NCBI GenBank assembly: GCA_947499175.1
Contig: CANMNU010000003.1
Coordinates: 1-29,602, forward strand
From: Alphaproteobacteria bacterium
GTDB taxonomy: Bacteria > Pseudomonadota > Alphaproteobacteria > Paracaedibacterales > CAITNM01
Direction: 5' to 3'
Length of the DNA stretch: 29,602 nt
Shown: positions 11,002 through 20,390 of the stretch, piece by piece
How the letters are laid out: every line of letters begins with the position of its first letter
Numbering within the stretch: the stretch's first letter is position 1
Position numbers and translations under genes: made by a program
The notes under the pieces: model-generated
Told to the model about the DNA's origin: nothing
The model's database searches: none
What the model saw: only the letters and a program-made list of their open reading frames with translations

Positions 11002-11088
11002 TTTTAACCTTATGGCGATGCTGCCTTAAAACTAGCATACCAATTTGGTGTGAGCAAATAACAGACATTAAAATTTTTAGATAGCTCT

Positions 11089-12363
11089 TCATGCAGCTAT
11101 GGCCATTGGTATTTTTGTCTCAACTTTTTGAACATCTTCTAATTTTTCAAAGTGACTAACCCCCCATATGAAGCCGGCTGCAACTGGTAATGCAATTATC
11201 CATAGACCATAAAACCCTAATAGTTCAGTTAGGTAAACTAACCCAAATGAGGTAAATACGTACATAAATGCGCGTGATAAAGCATATATAACGCTGCTAT
11301 AGGTAAATCTTTTATGGGTTGGGAAATGTTTGAAAAATATTGGAATTGCAGGTATTGTGCCAAGTGCGAAAAGGCTCAATAAAACTTGCGCTGTGGTTAA
11401 TACGTAGATATTTGTGAGTGGTAGCAACGGTATAACTAATAACGTAAGCAATGCTAGGTATCCTCTAATTCTGACTATTTTTAATGGATAAACGTTTTTG
11501 GCCAAAAATATTATGCTGACTCCAATTACAAAGCTTAAAAGGGTTAACAGAAGGTTGTGGTCAATTACTTGCGTTGCTGTGTAATGCATTGAATGTTTTA
11601 AAATGTCCGCGCTATAAATATAAATTAGATAAAAGCATAAAGGATACCCTGAATAAATCAGGAAGTATGCTAATGAGGTACTTCTTGAAATTACTGGTGG
11701 CTCTGCTTTAACTTTGTGTTTGAGTATTTTACTTTTTAAAAAGTCAGGAGTCTCTCTCAACCTTCGTCTTGCTACAGCACCAGAAATGGCAATCATTCCA
11801 CCTAAAATAAATACTGTGCGCCAACTAGCATTACACTTGAAAACTAAACTTGCAGCCAATAATGAAGCGAAGCTACCTAAAGTGCATAGCTCCACTACCC
11901 AAGAAACTAATTGGTAAGATGCTGGTGGTTTTAATATCTCGGAAAGGTAAATTTCTGCACCAATAACTTCTCCAGTTGCTGAAAAACCTTGTAATACTCT
12001 GCAGGTAATCATTGCAACACTTGCAAAAATACCAACCTCGGCATAGGTTGGCAGAATGCTCATGAAAAAACATGCAACTGCCATTAGGGAAGTGGAAAGG
12101 ATAATTGCTGTTTTGCGTCCAAGGTTATCACCAATATAACCAAAAAATAGGGCACCAAATGGTCTAAGAACATAAGTTGAACAAAATGCAAATGCTGAAA
12201 GCAATGCAGCTGTTTTTGGGTCGGTTTTGGGAAAAAATAATTCATTAAGCAGCACGGCTAAATGCACATAGAGCATTAGGTCAAAATATTCAAGAAATGT
12301 ACCAATTTGTAAAAGCCCAACAGCTTCACGTTGACTTTTAGTTAAAGAGGCCAATAACTTCAT
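11089..12363 (-). CDS. ProP-like MFS transporter (metabolite:H+ symporter type)
   Basis: A 424-residue permease with about 12 hydrophobic segments. The N-terminus (LQIGTFLEYFDLMLYVHLAV) fits the metabolite:H+ symporter family that includes E. coli ProP. So do the PFGALFFGYIGDNLGRKTAI motif between TM2 and TM3, the CRVLQGFSATGEVIGAEIYLSE stretch in TM4-TM5, and RRRLRETPDFLKSK at the central loop. Members take up proline, betaine or other small solutes with protons; the substrate here is not predictable. ProP-like porters are amplified in Rickettsia-type intracellular bacteria. It reads towards atpH on the same strand and diverges from the ankyrin-like gene at 12535. Confidence 0.88.
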   Translation of the reverse strand: MKLLASLTKSQREAVGLLQIGTFLEYFDLMLYVHLAVLLNELFFPKTDPKTAALLSAFAFCSTYVLRPFGALFFGYIGDNLGRKTAIILSTSLMAVACFFMSILPTYAEVGIFASVAMITCRVLQGFSATGEVIGAEIYLSEILKPPASYQLVSWVVELCTLGSFASLLAASLVFKCNASWRTVFILGGMIAISGAVARRRLRETPDFLKSKILKHKVKAEPPVISRSTSLAYFLIYSGYPLCFYLIYIYSADILKHSMHYTATQVIDHNLLLTLLSFVIGVSIIFLAKNVYPLKIVRIRGYLALLTLLVIPLLPLTNIYVLTTAQVLLSLFALGTIPAIPIFFKHFPTHKRFTYSSVIYALSRAFMYVFTSFGLVYLTELLGFYGLWIIALPVAAGFIWGVSHFEKLEDVQKVETKIPMAIAA

Positions 12364-12534
12364 CAGCTATACTTTTTTTCAGATAGATTACGCTGTAGTA
12401 TATAAGTGGTATGGTTACGGGTGTAAGCGTGATACTTTACCTAAAATTCACTTATTTGGCTAACCCCTGTTATTTAACGCTATATTAACTACTTTTTAAT
12501 ATCCTAAGTATGGTGTGATATTTCTGGGCTAATC

Positions 12535-13788
12535 ATGGCTAAAATACAAATACTTAGTTTATGGGTTTTATATTTGAGCGTTAAATTAATTATAGCCAGT
12601 GAAGAGTTGCCCTTAGGGCCACATTTCTATGTAATAGGTAGGGAAGAACAAGGTATTCTAGCAAATTTGCAAAACAATGGTGTGTTATTGCGCCATGAAA
12701 ACCAAAGAAGGCTAGAACAGGATAGAGTCAATGGAACATTAGCACACGCAGCTACACAAGGTTTTTTAAGGGTTGTTGAATTTTTAACGACACCTCAAGC
12801 AGGTCGCGTAGGACCTGATCAATTGGGAGTTAATAATGCCTTAGGGTTCGCAACCATGCGAAGACAGCCGCGTATTGTTGAATATTTATTAATCTCACAT
12901 GTTGGGGGGATTAGTCCTGATGAGCATGCTATTGGCGATTCCTTTGAGGAGGCGGTATCAAGTGATTATGTTGAAATAATTAGGTTACTGGCACCATATG
13001 TACGTGAACTTTTTATAGTAATTGATATTGAGGATCATGAGGCAATAGTAAATGATAGCCCATTAGCCATTTCAGCATATAGACAAATGCTTAATGTTCC
13101 AGAAACGGCAGAATTAATAGAAAAATTTTTACCGCCAACAATAGAATCTGCTAATGCTAGATTTAATGAAATATTTCCAATTTTAAATTATCACCTTCAA
13201 GTTATTGGTGATTTCGTTGCCGTTAAGCATGCAAAATTTAGGGTTAAGCAAGCGCAAAGGGCGTTAATGTTATTAGCTGGTGATGCTGATATTGAGCGCC
13301 ACCGTATTTCTAGTGTGGTTGATTACCAAAATTATTCTATGACAGAAATGCCAAACATTCGCCAATTATTTGTTTTAGCTTATGAATTGATGACTGCAGA
13401 AACTGATATTAGCCATTTTACAAAAGCGTGGTTGGTGGAAAATTTTAAGCATCAAAACGCTTGGGATGAACCTATTGTAAATGGACTAGTGCAATTAATA
13501 AATGGCACTAGCGATAATTTGGTGCTGCCACTCAAGTGTGTTGATAAATTTGCAAAATCATATTTTGCGTATTTAAATAATAATCTTAATTCAATTATTG
13601 AAGCATTATTTATGGCTATGCGCGGGCATAATACTAATTTAATTGATCCTGATGAAGTAAATAAGCCAGCCTGTGCCCAGGGTGCATATCTTGGAATACT
13701 GCGTGCAATTGCAGAGTTGCCAGTTATACAAACTGTAGTTGGCAGTGGCGTGCACGCAATAGAAATTGTTAATTGCGAAGGTGCTTAG
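12535..13788 (+). CDS. Exported ankyrin-repeat-like protein
   Basis: A 417-residue protein with a signal peptide (MAKIQILSLWVLYLSVKLIIAS). Three degenerate ankyrin-type units are visible between about residues 65 and 170: HAATQGFLRVVEFLTTP, then GFATMRRQPRIVEYLLIS, then EAVSSDYVEIIRLLAPY. They are spaced about 35-40 residues apart and linked by G-x-x-x-x-P-D/E turns. The C-terminal half (about 190-417) is helical and matches no domain I know. The 12 bases before the start and the first codons match those of the gene at 5952, so the two belong to one family. Its short spacing to tyrS (convergent) leaves no room for other genes. A role at the host interface is plausible but inferred. Confidence 0.78.
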   Translation: MAKIQILSLWVLYLSVKLIIASEELPLGPHFYVIGREEQGILANLQNNGVLLRHENQRRLEQDRVNGTLAHAATQGFLRVVEFLTTPQAGRVGPDQLGVNNALGFATMRRQPRIVEYLLISHVGGISPDEHAIGDSFEEAVSSDYVEIIRLLAPYVRELFIVIDIEDHEAIVNDSPLAISAYRQMLNVPETAELIEKFLPPTIESANARFNEIFPILNYHLQVIGDFVAVKHAKFRVKQAQRALMLLAGDADIERHRISSVVDYQNYSMTEMPNIRQLFVLAYELMTAETDISHFTKAWLVENFKHQNAWDEPIVNGLVQLINGTSDNLVLPLKCVDKFAKSYFAYLNNNLNSIIEALFMAMRGHNTNLIDPDEVNKPACAQGAYLGILRAIAELPVIQTVVGSGVHAIEIVNCEGA

Positions 13789-13800
13789 TGTATTTAACTA

Positions 13801-15039
13801 CTATTTAATTTGCACTAAACAGTGTTGTTTTTTACCTAAGGAAATTTTTAACGGATGCAAGCGCAAAGATTGACAATCAATTTCTTGGCGTGCATCCATC
13901 ACCTGGTCACCGTTAACCCGCAGGCCACCACCTTGTGCTAGTCGTTTAGCTTCACCTTTACTGGCACATAGCCCGCAGGCTACCAATAAGGTTTCAAGGG
14001 TTGGTATATCGATTAGCACTTCCTCTACCCAACGAGTTGGTAAATTTTCGTCACTACCGGCGCCAAAAGCCGCTTGCGCTTGTCGGTGAATTTCATTAAG
14101 TACTGATTTTCCGTGGCACATAGCGGTTGCCGCATCTGCTAATGCAATTTTTGCTTCATTAATTGCGGAATCTTTAAGTTGGGCAAATTTGCCAATTTCA
14201 TCGGTTGTGAAATCAGTAAAAATTTTTAAGTACCAAATTACATCAGCGTCGTCAGTGTTTCGCCAAAACTGCCAATATTCAAAAGCATTTAGTCGATCTT
14301 CATTTAACCATACGGCGCCTTTAGCGGTTTTACCCATTTTTGCACCACTTGAGTTAGTGATCAAAGGACTTGTTAAACCAAAAACTGTTTTTCCTAAAAC
14401 TTTACGAGTTAATTCAACGCCATTAACTATATTGCCCCATTGGTCGGAACCACCTAATTGTAGTACGCAGTTGTATTTTTTAAATAATTCCATAAAATCG
14501 TATGCTTGTAGTAGCATATAGTTAAACTCTAGGAACGATAAATTTTGTTCGCGTTCAAGTCTGGTTTTAACGCTGTCAAATCCTAACATTCGATTTATTG
14601 AAAAGTGGCGGCCAAAATCTCTTAAAAAATCTATGTAATTAATTTTAAGCAGCCAATCTGCATTATTTACCAAAATTGCATCAGTTGGGCCGTCTCCAAA
14701 CTTTAAGAATTTTGAAAAGCTATTTTTGATTCCAGCAATATTTTTAGTAATGGTTTCAGTATCATTAAATTGCCGCATTTCTTCCTTGCCGGAAGGGTCA
14801 CCAACTTGGGCTGTTGCACTACCAATAAGCACAATTGGTTTGTGCCCATGTTTTTGTAACAAACGAAGTATCATAATTTGACTAAGGTTGCCTACGTGTA
14901 AACTATTTGCAGTTGGGTCAAAGCCTATATATGCAGCTACAGGTTCTTTTTTTTGAAATAATTCATCTAGTACTTCAATATCGGTTGCCTGAAATAGTAA
15001 ACCTTTTGTGTGCAGGCTTTGCAAAAATGAACTTTTCAT
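13801..15039 (-). CDS. tyrS: Tyrosyl-tRNA synthetase
   Basis: A 412-residue class I synthetase that charges tRNA-Tyr. The HIGH-type motif reads LHVGNL (about 47-52), preceded by AYIGFDPTANS. The tyrosine-binding region has LLQAYDFMELF and QLGGSDQWGNI (about 194-204), and the KMSKS-type loop is KMGKT (234-238). The C-terminal S4-like RNA-binding domain is present (LLVACGLCASKGEAKRLAQGGGLRVNG). Its length is normal for the bacterial TyrRS group with KMSKT-like loops. The start codon follows an extended -10 promoter by about 30 bases, so it is probably transcribed alone. Confidence 0.97.
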   Translation of the reverse strand: MKSSFLQSLHTKGLLFQATDIEVLDELFQKKEPVAAYIGFDPTANSLHVGNLSQIMILRLLQKHGHKPIVLIGSATAQVGDPSGKEEMRQFNDTETITKNIAGIKNSFSKFLKFGDGPTDAILVNNADWLLKINYIDFLRDFGRHFSINRMLGFDSVKTRLEREQNLSFLEFNYMLLQAYDFMELFKKYNCVLQLGGSDQWGNIVNGVELTRKVLGKTVFGLTSPLITNSSGAKMGKTAKGAVWLNEDRLNAFEYWQFWRNTDDADVIWYLKIFTDFTTDEIGKFAQLKDSAINEAKIALADAATAMCHGKSVLNEIHRQAQAAFGAGSDENLPTRWVEEVLIDIPTLETLLVACGLCASKGEAKRLAQGGGLRVNGDQVMDARQEIDCQSLRLHPLKISLGKKQHCLVQIK

Positions 15040-15070
15040 AAAACGACGGCAATTTTAGAAATATTGGACA

Positions 15071-15079
15071 ATTATAGCA
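15071..15079 (-). promoter_or_regulatory. Extended -10 promoter of tyrS
   Basis: On the minus strand the sequence reads TGCTATAAT, a perfect TGn-extended -10 box, 31 bases before the tyrS ATG. No good -35 box stands 17 bases upstream, which is typical for extended -10 promoters. Confidence 0.5.
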
Positions 15080-15139
15080 GTGCAGTGGCGGGTAATCTAG
15101 CAGAAGTTTGTGAATGATCTAGTGCTATGTTTAACGTGT

Positions 15140-16285
15140 CTAAAGAATCAAATTACAATCTTTTAAAGCTAAAACACTTACCTTACTTTCCAAAGGAAAG
15201 CTTTTTTCATTAGGAGTCACTATGTACAAATGCTCTAATTTCAAAGAATTCATAGCGATATGCATAGATTTAGTAATGCTTGGCTGATCGTTTGTTTTAA
15301 ATTCAAAGCCAATGCGTTTGCCATTTAAAATAACAAATAAATCCAGCTCAGCTTCTTGATGGGTTGCCCAAAAATAACACTCTTCATTGCGCAGATTTAG
15401 TGACTGGGTTATTTCTTCAATGGCAAAAGCTTCCCAGGAAAAGCCAACGTGGGTATTAAGTATCAGTTGCTCATAGGTTTGAATATTTAAAAGTTGATGG
15501 TAAATTCCTGAATCACGTACGTATAATTTTGGCGTTTTTACCAATCGTTTTCCTAGATTTTCATGCCATGGAGCAAGTGTTCTTATCATGAAAGTACCTT
15601 CAAGTAAGCCTAGATAGTTTTTAATGGTAGGTACAGAAATTTCCATAAACTGCGCCATATGCGTGTAATTAATTGTGCATGCTTGATACTGCGCAAGCAT
15701 TGCCCATAATTTTAAAATTCGTTGCGGTGGCAAATTTAACCCTAGATAGGCCAGGTCTCTTTCAAAATACGTTTGCATATAAATTTGGCGCCAGCGAGCA
15801 CTTAATGTGTCTGACTCAGCAAGGAATGATTTCGGGAAACCACCACGGTTCCACAAAGTTTTTTGGTTTCCAACTTCTTCAAGTAAAAAAGGAGAAACAG
15901 CGATATATGATAATCTACCTGCTAGAGTTTCTGAACTTTGTTGCAACAAATCACGTGAGGCACTTCCTAATATTAAAAACTTTGTTTTTGTATTTGGCCT
16001 GTCGGCTAGAACGCGTAAATATGGAAATAGTTCTGGCTTACGCTGCACTTCGTCAATAATTATTAACCCTTCTAAATGTTCTAAGGCAAACTTAGGATTG
16101 GTTAAGCGTGCAAGATCAGTGTAATCTTCCAAATCAAAATAATGAACTGGCCCTTGATATGTTTTTGCAAACTGGCGTGCTAATGTAGTCTTTCCACATT
16201 GACGCGGTCCTAAAAGGGCACAAATAGGCACAATTTCAAAATCTAAAACAATGCTCTTAAGGTAGCGTTCGCGAATTCTTTCCAT
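15140..16285 (-). CDS. AAA ATPase with C-terminal DUF4143 nuclease-like domain, copy 1
   Basis: A 381-residue protein counted from MERIRERYL; a start nine bases further up is possible. It has a P-loop GPRQCGKT (26-33), a Walker B strand LIIIDEVQ (about 74-81) and the sensor-like FLILGSASRDLL. A winged-helix-like middle part (MAQFMEISVPTIKNYLGLL) follows. The C-terminal domain has ELDLFVILNGKRIGFEFK, which has the D-xn-ExK form of PD-(D/E)XK folds. This is the AAA_14 plus DUF4143 architecture, a widespread family of uncertain role, common in symbionts and often in many copies. A paralogue lies at 24268. The repeats around its start are described separately. Confidence 0.88.
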   Translation of the reverse strand: MERIRERYLKSIVLDFEIVPICALLGPRQCGKTTLARQFAKTYQGPVHYFDLEDYTDLARLTNPKFALEHLEGLIIIDEVQRKPELFPYLRVLADRPNTKTKFLILGSASRDLLQQSSETLAGRLSYIAVSPFLLEEVGNQKTLWNRGGFPKSFLAESDTLSARWRQIYMQTYFERDLAYLGLNLPPQRILKLWAMLAQYQACTINYTHMAQFMEISVPTIKNYLGLLEGTFMIRTLAPWHENLGKRLVKTPKLYVRDSGIYHQLLNIQTYEQLILNTHVGFSWEAFAIEEITQSLNLRNEECYFWATHQEAELDLFVILNGKRIGFEFKTNDQPSITKSMHIAMNSLKLEHLYIVTPNEKSFPLESKVSVLALKDCNLIL

Positions 16286-16361
16286 GAAAATCACTAAATA
16301 ACTTTATGTATTTTCTTTAATAATACGCAATTTTTCCAAAAATTACCATGAAAATCGCTAA
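16282..16361. repeat. Direct repeat pair spanning the start of the AAA/DUF4143 gene, copy 1
   Basis: CCATGAAAATCACTAA (16282-16297, containing the start codon on the minus strand) recurs as CCATGAAAATCGCTAA at 16346-16361. That is 15 of 16 bases, offset by 64. The paralogous gene at 24268 has its own, different repeat pair with almost the same offset. Confidence 0.6.
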
Positions 16362-16384
16362 GTGTCTTTAATGATTTTCATGGT
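16345..16384 (-). terminator. Inverted repeat at the dapF 3' end, possible terminator
   Basis: ACCATGAAAATC (16345-16356) and GATTTTCATGGT (16373-16384) are perfect 12-base complements around a 16-base loop that includes the dapF stop codon. On the minus strand the stem is followed by AATTTTT. It could end dapF transcription, but it is AU-rich with a long loop. One arm also belongs to the repeat pair before the AAA gene. Confidence 0.35.
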
Positions 16385-17153
16385 GAAAAATATTAATTTT
16401 GCCGCTAAACACAATTACTGCCGGACCTGTCATAAATAATTTTTTATTCTCAAATCTAATCCAAAGGTCGCCGCCTGCTTGGGAAACTTTAACAAAGTCA
16501 GTAACCTTGTTATGGGTGAAGCTTGCAACCATTGCAGCGCAAGCACCTGAACCGCAAGCAGGGGTTATTCCTGAACCGCGTTCCCATACTTTTAACTCTA
16601 TATGATTTGAATCAAGAATTTTTACAAAATCAACATTGGTGCGTAAGGGGAAGGATGGATGGTTTTCTAAACCTTCACCGTAGTGTTCTACAAGTGAAAC
16701 ATCATCAACAAAGCATACCAGGTGTGGGTTACCGACTATAACAGATACTGCATCAGGTGTAGACAGGTGTCCTAATCCTTGTGATCCACCAAATACTTCA
16801 ATAATAGGAGTAGGCATTTCCACTGTAACCATTCCGTCGTCATTTAACTTGCAATTTAAACGACCACCGATAGTTTCAAAGGTAACTGTTTTTGTTTGTT
16901 TTTGCTGCATTAGATACTTTGCAATGCAGCGACTACCATTACCGCAGCTTTCTGCTTCAGAACCATCGCCATTAAAAAAACGTACCTTTATAATACCGTC
17001 TGTTTCTTGGGAAACTATGATTTGGTCACAGCCAATACCATAGCGCCGGTCTGCTAATTTTCTGCTTAAGTTACTTAAGTCGCTGTGTGGTACATTAGTA
17101 TCAACCAGCATTACAAAATCGTTACCGAGCCCATGTGCTTTAATAAATTTCAT
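16368..17153 (-). CDS. dapF: Diaminopimelate epimerase
   Basis: A 261-residue enzyme that interconverts LL- and meso-diaminopimelate, the last step before meso-DAP for peptidoglycan and lysine. Both catalytic cysteines are present in their motifs: ESCGNGSRC (Cys70) and TPACGSGAC (Cys200). They act as the two-base pair. The N-terminal KAHGLGNDFVMLVD and the ERGSGIT loop are canonical. It starts four bases after the ppx/gppA-like gene and is probably co-transcribed with it. Keeping dapF implies the organism still makes DAP-type peptidoglycan precursors. Confidence 0.96.
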   Translation of the reverse strand: MKFIKAHGLGNDFVMLVDTNVPHSDLSNLSRKLADRRYGIGCDQIIVSQETDGIIKVRFFNGDGSEAESCGNGSRCIAKYLMQQKQTKTVTFETIGGRLNCKLNDDGMVTVEMPTPIIEVFGGSQGLGHLSTPDAVSVIVGNPHLVCFVDDVSLVEHYGEGLENHPSFPLRTNVDFVKILDSNHIELKVWERGSGITPACGSGACAAMVASFTHNKVTDFVKVSQAGGDLWIRFENKKLFMTGPAVIVFSGKINIFHHENH

Positions 17154-17157
17154 AGTG

Positions 17158-18246
17158 TTATATCCTGATAGCTTCTAACATCAAGTCTATTAAAATTCCT
17201 TCGCGTACGCCACGGTCAGCAATACGCATGCTCTTAACTGGCAAGGCATCACAAATAGCTTTTAAAATGTTTGATCCGGTTAAAACGTAATCAACGCGGC
17301 CAAAGCCAATGTTTGACTGTAGTAGGCGTTCATCTCGCGTCATATTTAAAATCTTATTAATTACTACATATAAATCGTGATAATCAATAGTCATGCCATC
17401 AACCAAGCGTCGTTCATATTGAGCTAACCCAAGGTGAAAAGCAGCAAGTGTCGTGACTGTGCCTGAGCTTCCAGTTACCTGTAATTCGTCTCGTTCAATT
17501 AATTCTAAAATATTGTTTTTAGCAACAAATTCTTTTAATCCGTTTAAAATAATGTTTTGCAGTTTGGTGTGTCCCTCTGCTTCATCACCAGTTTCAAACT
17601 CTTCAGATGTAGTTACTACCCCATAAGGTACTGAAATGGAATCAATAATGTCAAAAGGTACTGCATAACCTGGGCGTCGTTTACCATCTTTTTTTAATTT
17701 AACCAATATAACTTCGGTGCTGCCGCCGCCAATGTCAAAAACTACACCGTAGGGAACATACGGGCTTAACATGGCCGAACAGCCTTTTAGGGCTAGGCTT
17801 GCTTCTTCATCAGAATCAATGATTTCAATATCAAGGTTAAGTTCGTTTTTTGCTCTGGCTACTAAAATATGATTATTAGTTGCTCTGCGGCATGCTTCTG
17901 TAGCGACCGCTCGCATACTGTATAATTTATAACGATCAAGCTTTTTGCGACAAATTGCTAGGGCTTCCATTGCCCTTTCCATAGCCTCATCAGAGAGCTC
18001 ATTATTTGCGTGCAGCCCTTCGCCTAAACGAACAACTTTAGCAAATGAATCAACCACTTTCCATGCTAAAGATTTCGGTCGGCTGCGAAAATAATTAGTA
18101 CGCACTCCTGCCACGTTAACGCGTGCTACTAACAATCTGCAAGAATTAGTACCCAAATCAATTGCAGCAATAATCGGGTGGTGACTGTCACATTCTAGAG
18201 GTCGGATTCCCTCCGAGTGTGTATTTTGAGCATCATATTCTGGCAT
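17158..18246 (-). CDS. Ppx/GppA family phosphatase
   Basis: A 362-residue member of the exopolyphosphatase / guanosine pentaphosphate phosphohydrolase family, with an actin-like ATPase fold. It carries the phosphate-1 motif AAIDLGTNSCRLLVAR (about 28-43), the VVRLGEGL segment, ATEACRRATN, and the phosphate-2 motif VFDIGGGSTEVILV (about 168-181). It lacks the C-terminal HD-type extension of long Ppx proteins, like the short form common in Alphaproteobacteria. Whether it acts on polyphosphate or on pppGpp cannot be told. About 25 residues precede the catalytic core, so an internal start is possible but not required. It is followed by dapF. Confidence 0.9.
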   Translation of the reverse strand: MPEYDAQNTHSEGIRPLECDSHHPIIAAIDLGTNSCRLLVARVNVAGVRTNYFRSRPKSLAWKVVDSFAKVVRLGEGLHANNELSDEAMERAMEALAICRKKLDRYKLYSMRAVATEACRRATNNHILVARAKNELNLDIEIIDSDEEASLALKGCSAMLSPYVPYGVVFDIGGGSTEVILVKLKKDGKRRPGYAVPFDIIDSISVPYGVVTTSEEFETGDEAEGHTKLQNIILNGLKEFVAKNNILELIERDELQVTGSSGTVTTLAAFHLGLAQYERRLVDGMTIDYHDLYVVINKILNMTRDERLLQSNIGFGRVDYVLTGSNILKAICDALPVKSMRIADRGVREGILIDLMLEAIRI

Positions 18247-18328
18247 TTTTGCATTTCTTTATGTAATTGCTTTTTTTACACCTTACACTTTATCCGTGGG
18301 TTGTGGTAGTACTTAAAAGACGTGTTGG

Positions 18329-18402
18329 TGGGGGATAGTTTAGCGGTAGAACTCCCGGCTCTGGACCGGGCAACTCTGGTTCGAATCCAGGTCCCCCAGC
18401 CA
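18329..18402 (+). tRNA. tRNA-Gln, anticodon CUG
   Basis: A 74-base cloverleaf with encoded CCA. The acceptor stem is TGGGGGA with TCCCCCA. The anticodon stem CCCGG/CCGGG holds the loop CTCTGGA, giving anticodon CTG. The T arm is CTGG-TTCGAAT-CCAG. U1-A72 and discriminator G73 are glutamine identity features. It reads the CAG codon. It sits just upstream of tatA-gltX on the same strand. Confidence 0.95.
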
Positions 18403-18485
18403 CTTATTCAATGTATCATTTACCCAGGTTTGATTAAGTATTACTTGTACTGGACAGTTTTTAAAAAATGCTGGCTAGGATTTTT

Positions 18486-18515
18486 TTGACTTTACGTATT
18501 TTTTGGGTGTACATT
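18486..18515 (+). promoter_or_regulatory. Candidate promoter of tatA-gltX
   Basis: TTGACT (18486-18491) and TACATT (18510-18515) with an 18-base spacer give a fair sigma70-type match, 34 bases before the tatA start. Confidence 0.4.
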
Positions 18516-18549
18516 TTATCTAATTATCAGGCAGAATGTGGGCAAAAAT

Positions 18550-18696
18550 ATGGGCTTAAGCACCAGTCATTTAGTTATTGTATTATTAATTGTGTTGGTA
18601 TTGTTTGGGGCAGGTAAAATTCCCCAGATTATGCGTGATCTTGCTAAAGGGGTTAAAGCCTTTAAAGATGGTATGAAGGATGAGGATAGCAAATGA
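18550..18696 (+). CDS. tatA: Sec-independent translocase subunit TatA
   Basis: A 48-residue protein, short for TatA (often 65-90). It has the family layout: a short periplasmic N-terminus (MGLSTSH), one transmembrane helix ([12 protein letters not shown]), the FGAGKIPQ hinge, then an amphipathic helix with [16 protein letters not shown]. The first residues lack the usual Trp-Gln/Glu pair but the FG-x-x-KIP hinge is diagnostic. TatA forms the pore-like part of the Tat system for folded proteins; TatB and TatC are not in the window. The TGA overlaps the gltX ATG as ATGA, so the two are translationally coupled. The small size makes it easy to miss. Confidence 0.88.
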   Translation: MGLSTSHLVIVLLIVLVLFGAGKIPQIMRDLAKGVKAFKDGMKDEDSK

Positions 18697-20081
18697 CAGT
18701 TCGCGTTCGTTTTGCACCATCACCCACTGGATTCCTACATATTGGCAGTGCCCGCACTGCTTTGTTTAACTATTTATTTGCTAAACACCATAATGGTAAA
18801 TATTTGCTACGTGTTGAAGATACTGATAGGGAACGTTCAACCCCTGAAGCTGTAGATGCAATTTTTAAAAGTTTAAAGTGGTTGGGAATTGAAGCTGATG
18901 AAGAGCCAGTATTTCAATTTTCTCGCTATAAGCGCCATGCTGAAATTGCTAATCAACTATTAAATGAAGGTAAGGCTTACTATTGCTACTGTTCACCTGA
19001 AGAACTTCAGGCTATGCGCGAAGAATCTGCAGCAAATGGCAGGCCACCACGTTATAACGGTATGTGGAGAGATAGTGACCAAACGGCGCCTGTTGGCATA
19101 AAACCTGTTATCCGTTTTAAATCACCGCAAACTGGTTATGTAACAATTTCTGACCATGTGCAGGGTACTGTCACTGTAAAAAATAGCCAACTTGATGATA
19201 TGGTCTTGTTACGTGCTGATGGTACGCCTACATACATGTTATCAGTTGTGGTTGATGACCACGATATGAAAATAACCCATATTATTCGCGGTGATGATCA
19301 TCTAACTAATTCTTTTCGTCAGCATCATATTTATAAAGCACTTGGCTGGGATGTTCCAGAATTTGCCCACATTCCTTTAATTCACGGGGCTGATGGCGCT
19401 AAATTATCAAAACGTCACGGGGCTACAGGGGCTGATGCTTATCAGGACCAAGGTTACTTGGCTGAAGCTATGAAAAATTATTTGCTACGCCTAGGTTGGG
19501 GCCATGGAGATGATGAAATTATTAGCGAAGAACAAGCTATTAAGTGGTTCACTCTTGAAGGTATCGGCAGGTCACCAGCTCGCTTTGATATTATAAAACT
19601 AAATAATCTTAATGGGCATTATATTCGCCAGGCTGATAATCAACGATTGTTTGATTTATGCTTGCCAATTATAGAAAGTATGCTTGAGCGTACCGTTACT
19701 CCACTTGAATCTGACCATATTTTAAAAGGCATGAATGGCCTAAAAGAGCGTGCTAAAACTATTGTGGAATTAGCTGATAGTTCCCTAATTTATGTGCGTC
19801 CATTTGATAGAGATGAAAAAGCTCAAGCAATGCTTGGTAATGAAAATTTGGCTTTGCTTAAAAATTTACAACAGAATTTGAATTCTGTTGATTTTAATGA
19901 GTCGGCACTTGAAGTTACTTTACGTAATTTTGCTGATACAGCGAAGGTTAAGCTTGGGCAGGTTGCAGCACCACTTCGGGTGGCAATTACAGGCAGGGTG
20001 GTTTCGCCAAGCCTATTTGAAGTAATGGCAATTTTAGGTAGGGAAGAATCTCTATCAAGAATTGAAAGGGTTATTTTATGA
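18693..20081 (+). CDS. gltX: Glutamyl-tRNA synthetase
   Basis: A 462-residue class I synthetase. The HIGH motif is HIGS (16-19) in [21 protein letters not shown], and the KMSKS loop is KLSKR (237-241). VEDTDRERS and [12 protein letters not shown], both family signatures, are present. The first residues follow the ATGA overlap with tatA. Bacteria of this group commonly have two GltX copies and make Gln-tRNA by the transamidation route, so this enzyme could charge tRNA-Glu, tRNA-Gln or both. Specificity cannot be read by eye. The tRNA-Gln gene just upstream is suggestive only. The end overlaps the next small gene by four bases. Confidence 0.97.
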   Translation: MTVRVRFAPSPTGFLHIGSARTALFNYLFAKHHNGKYLLRVEDTDRERSTPEAVDAIFKSLKWLGIEADEEPVFQFSRYKRHAEIANQLLNEGKAYYCYCSPEELQAMREESAANGRPPRYNGMWRDSDQTAPVGIKPVIRFKSPQTGYVTISDHVQGTVTVKNSQLDDMVLLRADGTPTYMLSVVVDDHDMKITHIIRGDDHLTNSFRQHHIYKALGWDVPEFAHIPLIHGADGAKLSKRHGATGADAYQDQGYLAEAMKNYLLRLGWGHGDDEIISEEQAIKWFTLEGIGRSPARFDIIKLNNLNGHYIRQADNQRLFDLCLPIIESMLERTVTPLESDHILKGMNGLKERAKTIVELADSSLIYVRPFDRDEKAQAMLGNENLALLKNLQQNLNSVDFNESALEVTLRNFADTAKVKLGQVAAPLRVAITGRVVSPSLFEVMAILGREESLSRIERVIL

Positions 20082-20347
20082 ATATTGTGAATAATAGACA
20101 TGTGTATCCCTTAAGCTATATAGGTAGTATATTTTGGTTAATTGTATTTGCTATTTTTTGGCCACCTCTTGGGGTATTTTTATTTGTAAAGAATGGCAGA
20201 TTTGTAAAAAACAATAGTTCTTTTTGTTTAAGTTATCGCGGTTCCTGGTTTTGGGTGATTTTTTGGGCTATTTTGTTTTTTCCAGTTGCAATTGTTTTAA
20301 TGGCTTTACGTGGCGCTGATGTTGTTGAGAAATCAACTGTGGCTTAA
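20078..20347 (+). CDS. Small membrane protein with an internal duplication
   Basis: An 89-residue protein whose start overlaps the gltX stop (ATGA), so it is co-translated. It consists of two similar halves: LSYIGSIFWLIVFAIFWPPL, ending in FVKNGRFVKNN, and LSYRGSWFWVIFWAILFFPV, ending in MALRGADVVEK. Each half is one long hydrophobic segment, preceded by a Y-x-GS-x-FW motif and followed by a basic tail. It should sit in the inner membrane as a two-helix hairpin or two re-entrant segments. I do not recognise the family. The repeat is an ancient tandem duplication judging by its divergence. Function unknown. Confidence 0.75.
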   Translation: MNIVNNRHVYPLSYIGSIFWLIVFAIFWPPLGVFLFVKNGRFVKNNSSFCLSYRGSWFWVIFWAILFFPVAIVLMALRGADVVEKSTVA

Positions 20348-20390
20348 AACGATAGCAAAATGATTTTCTTTCTATTCATTATTAAAAATG

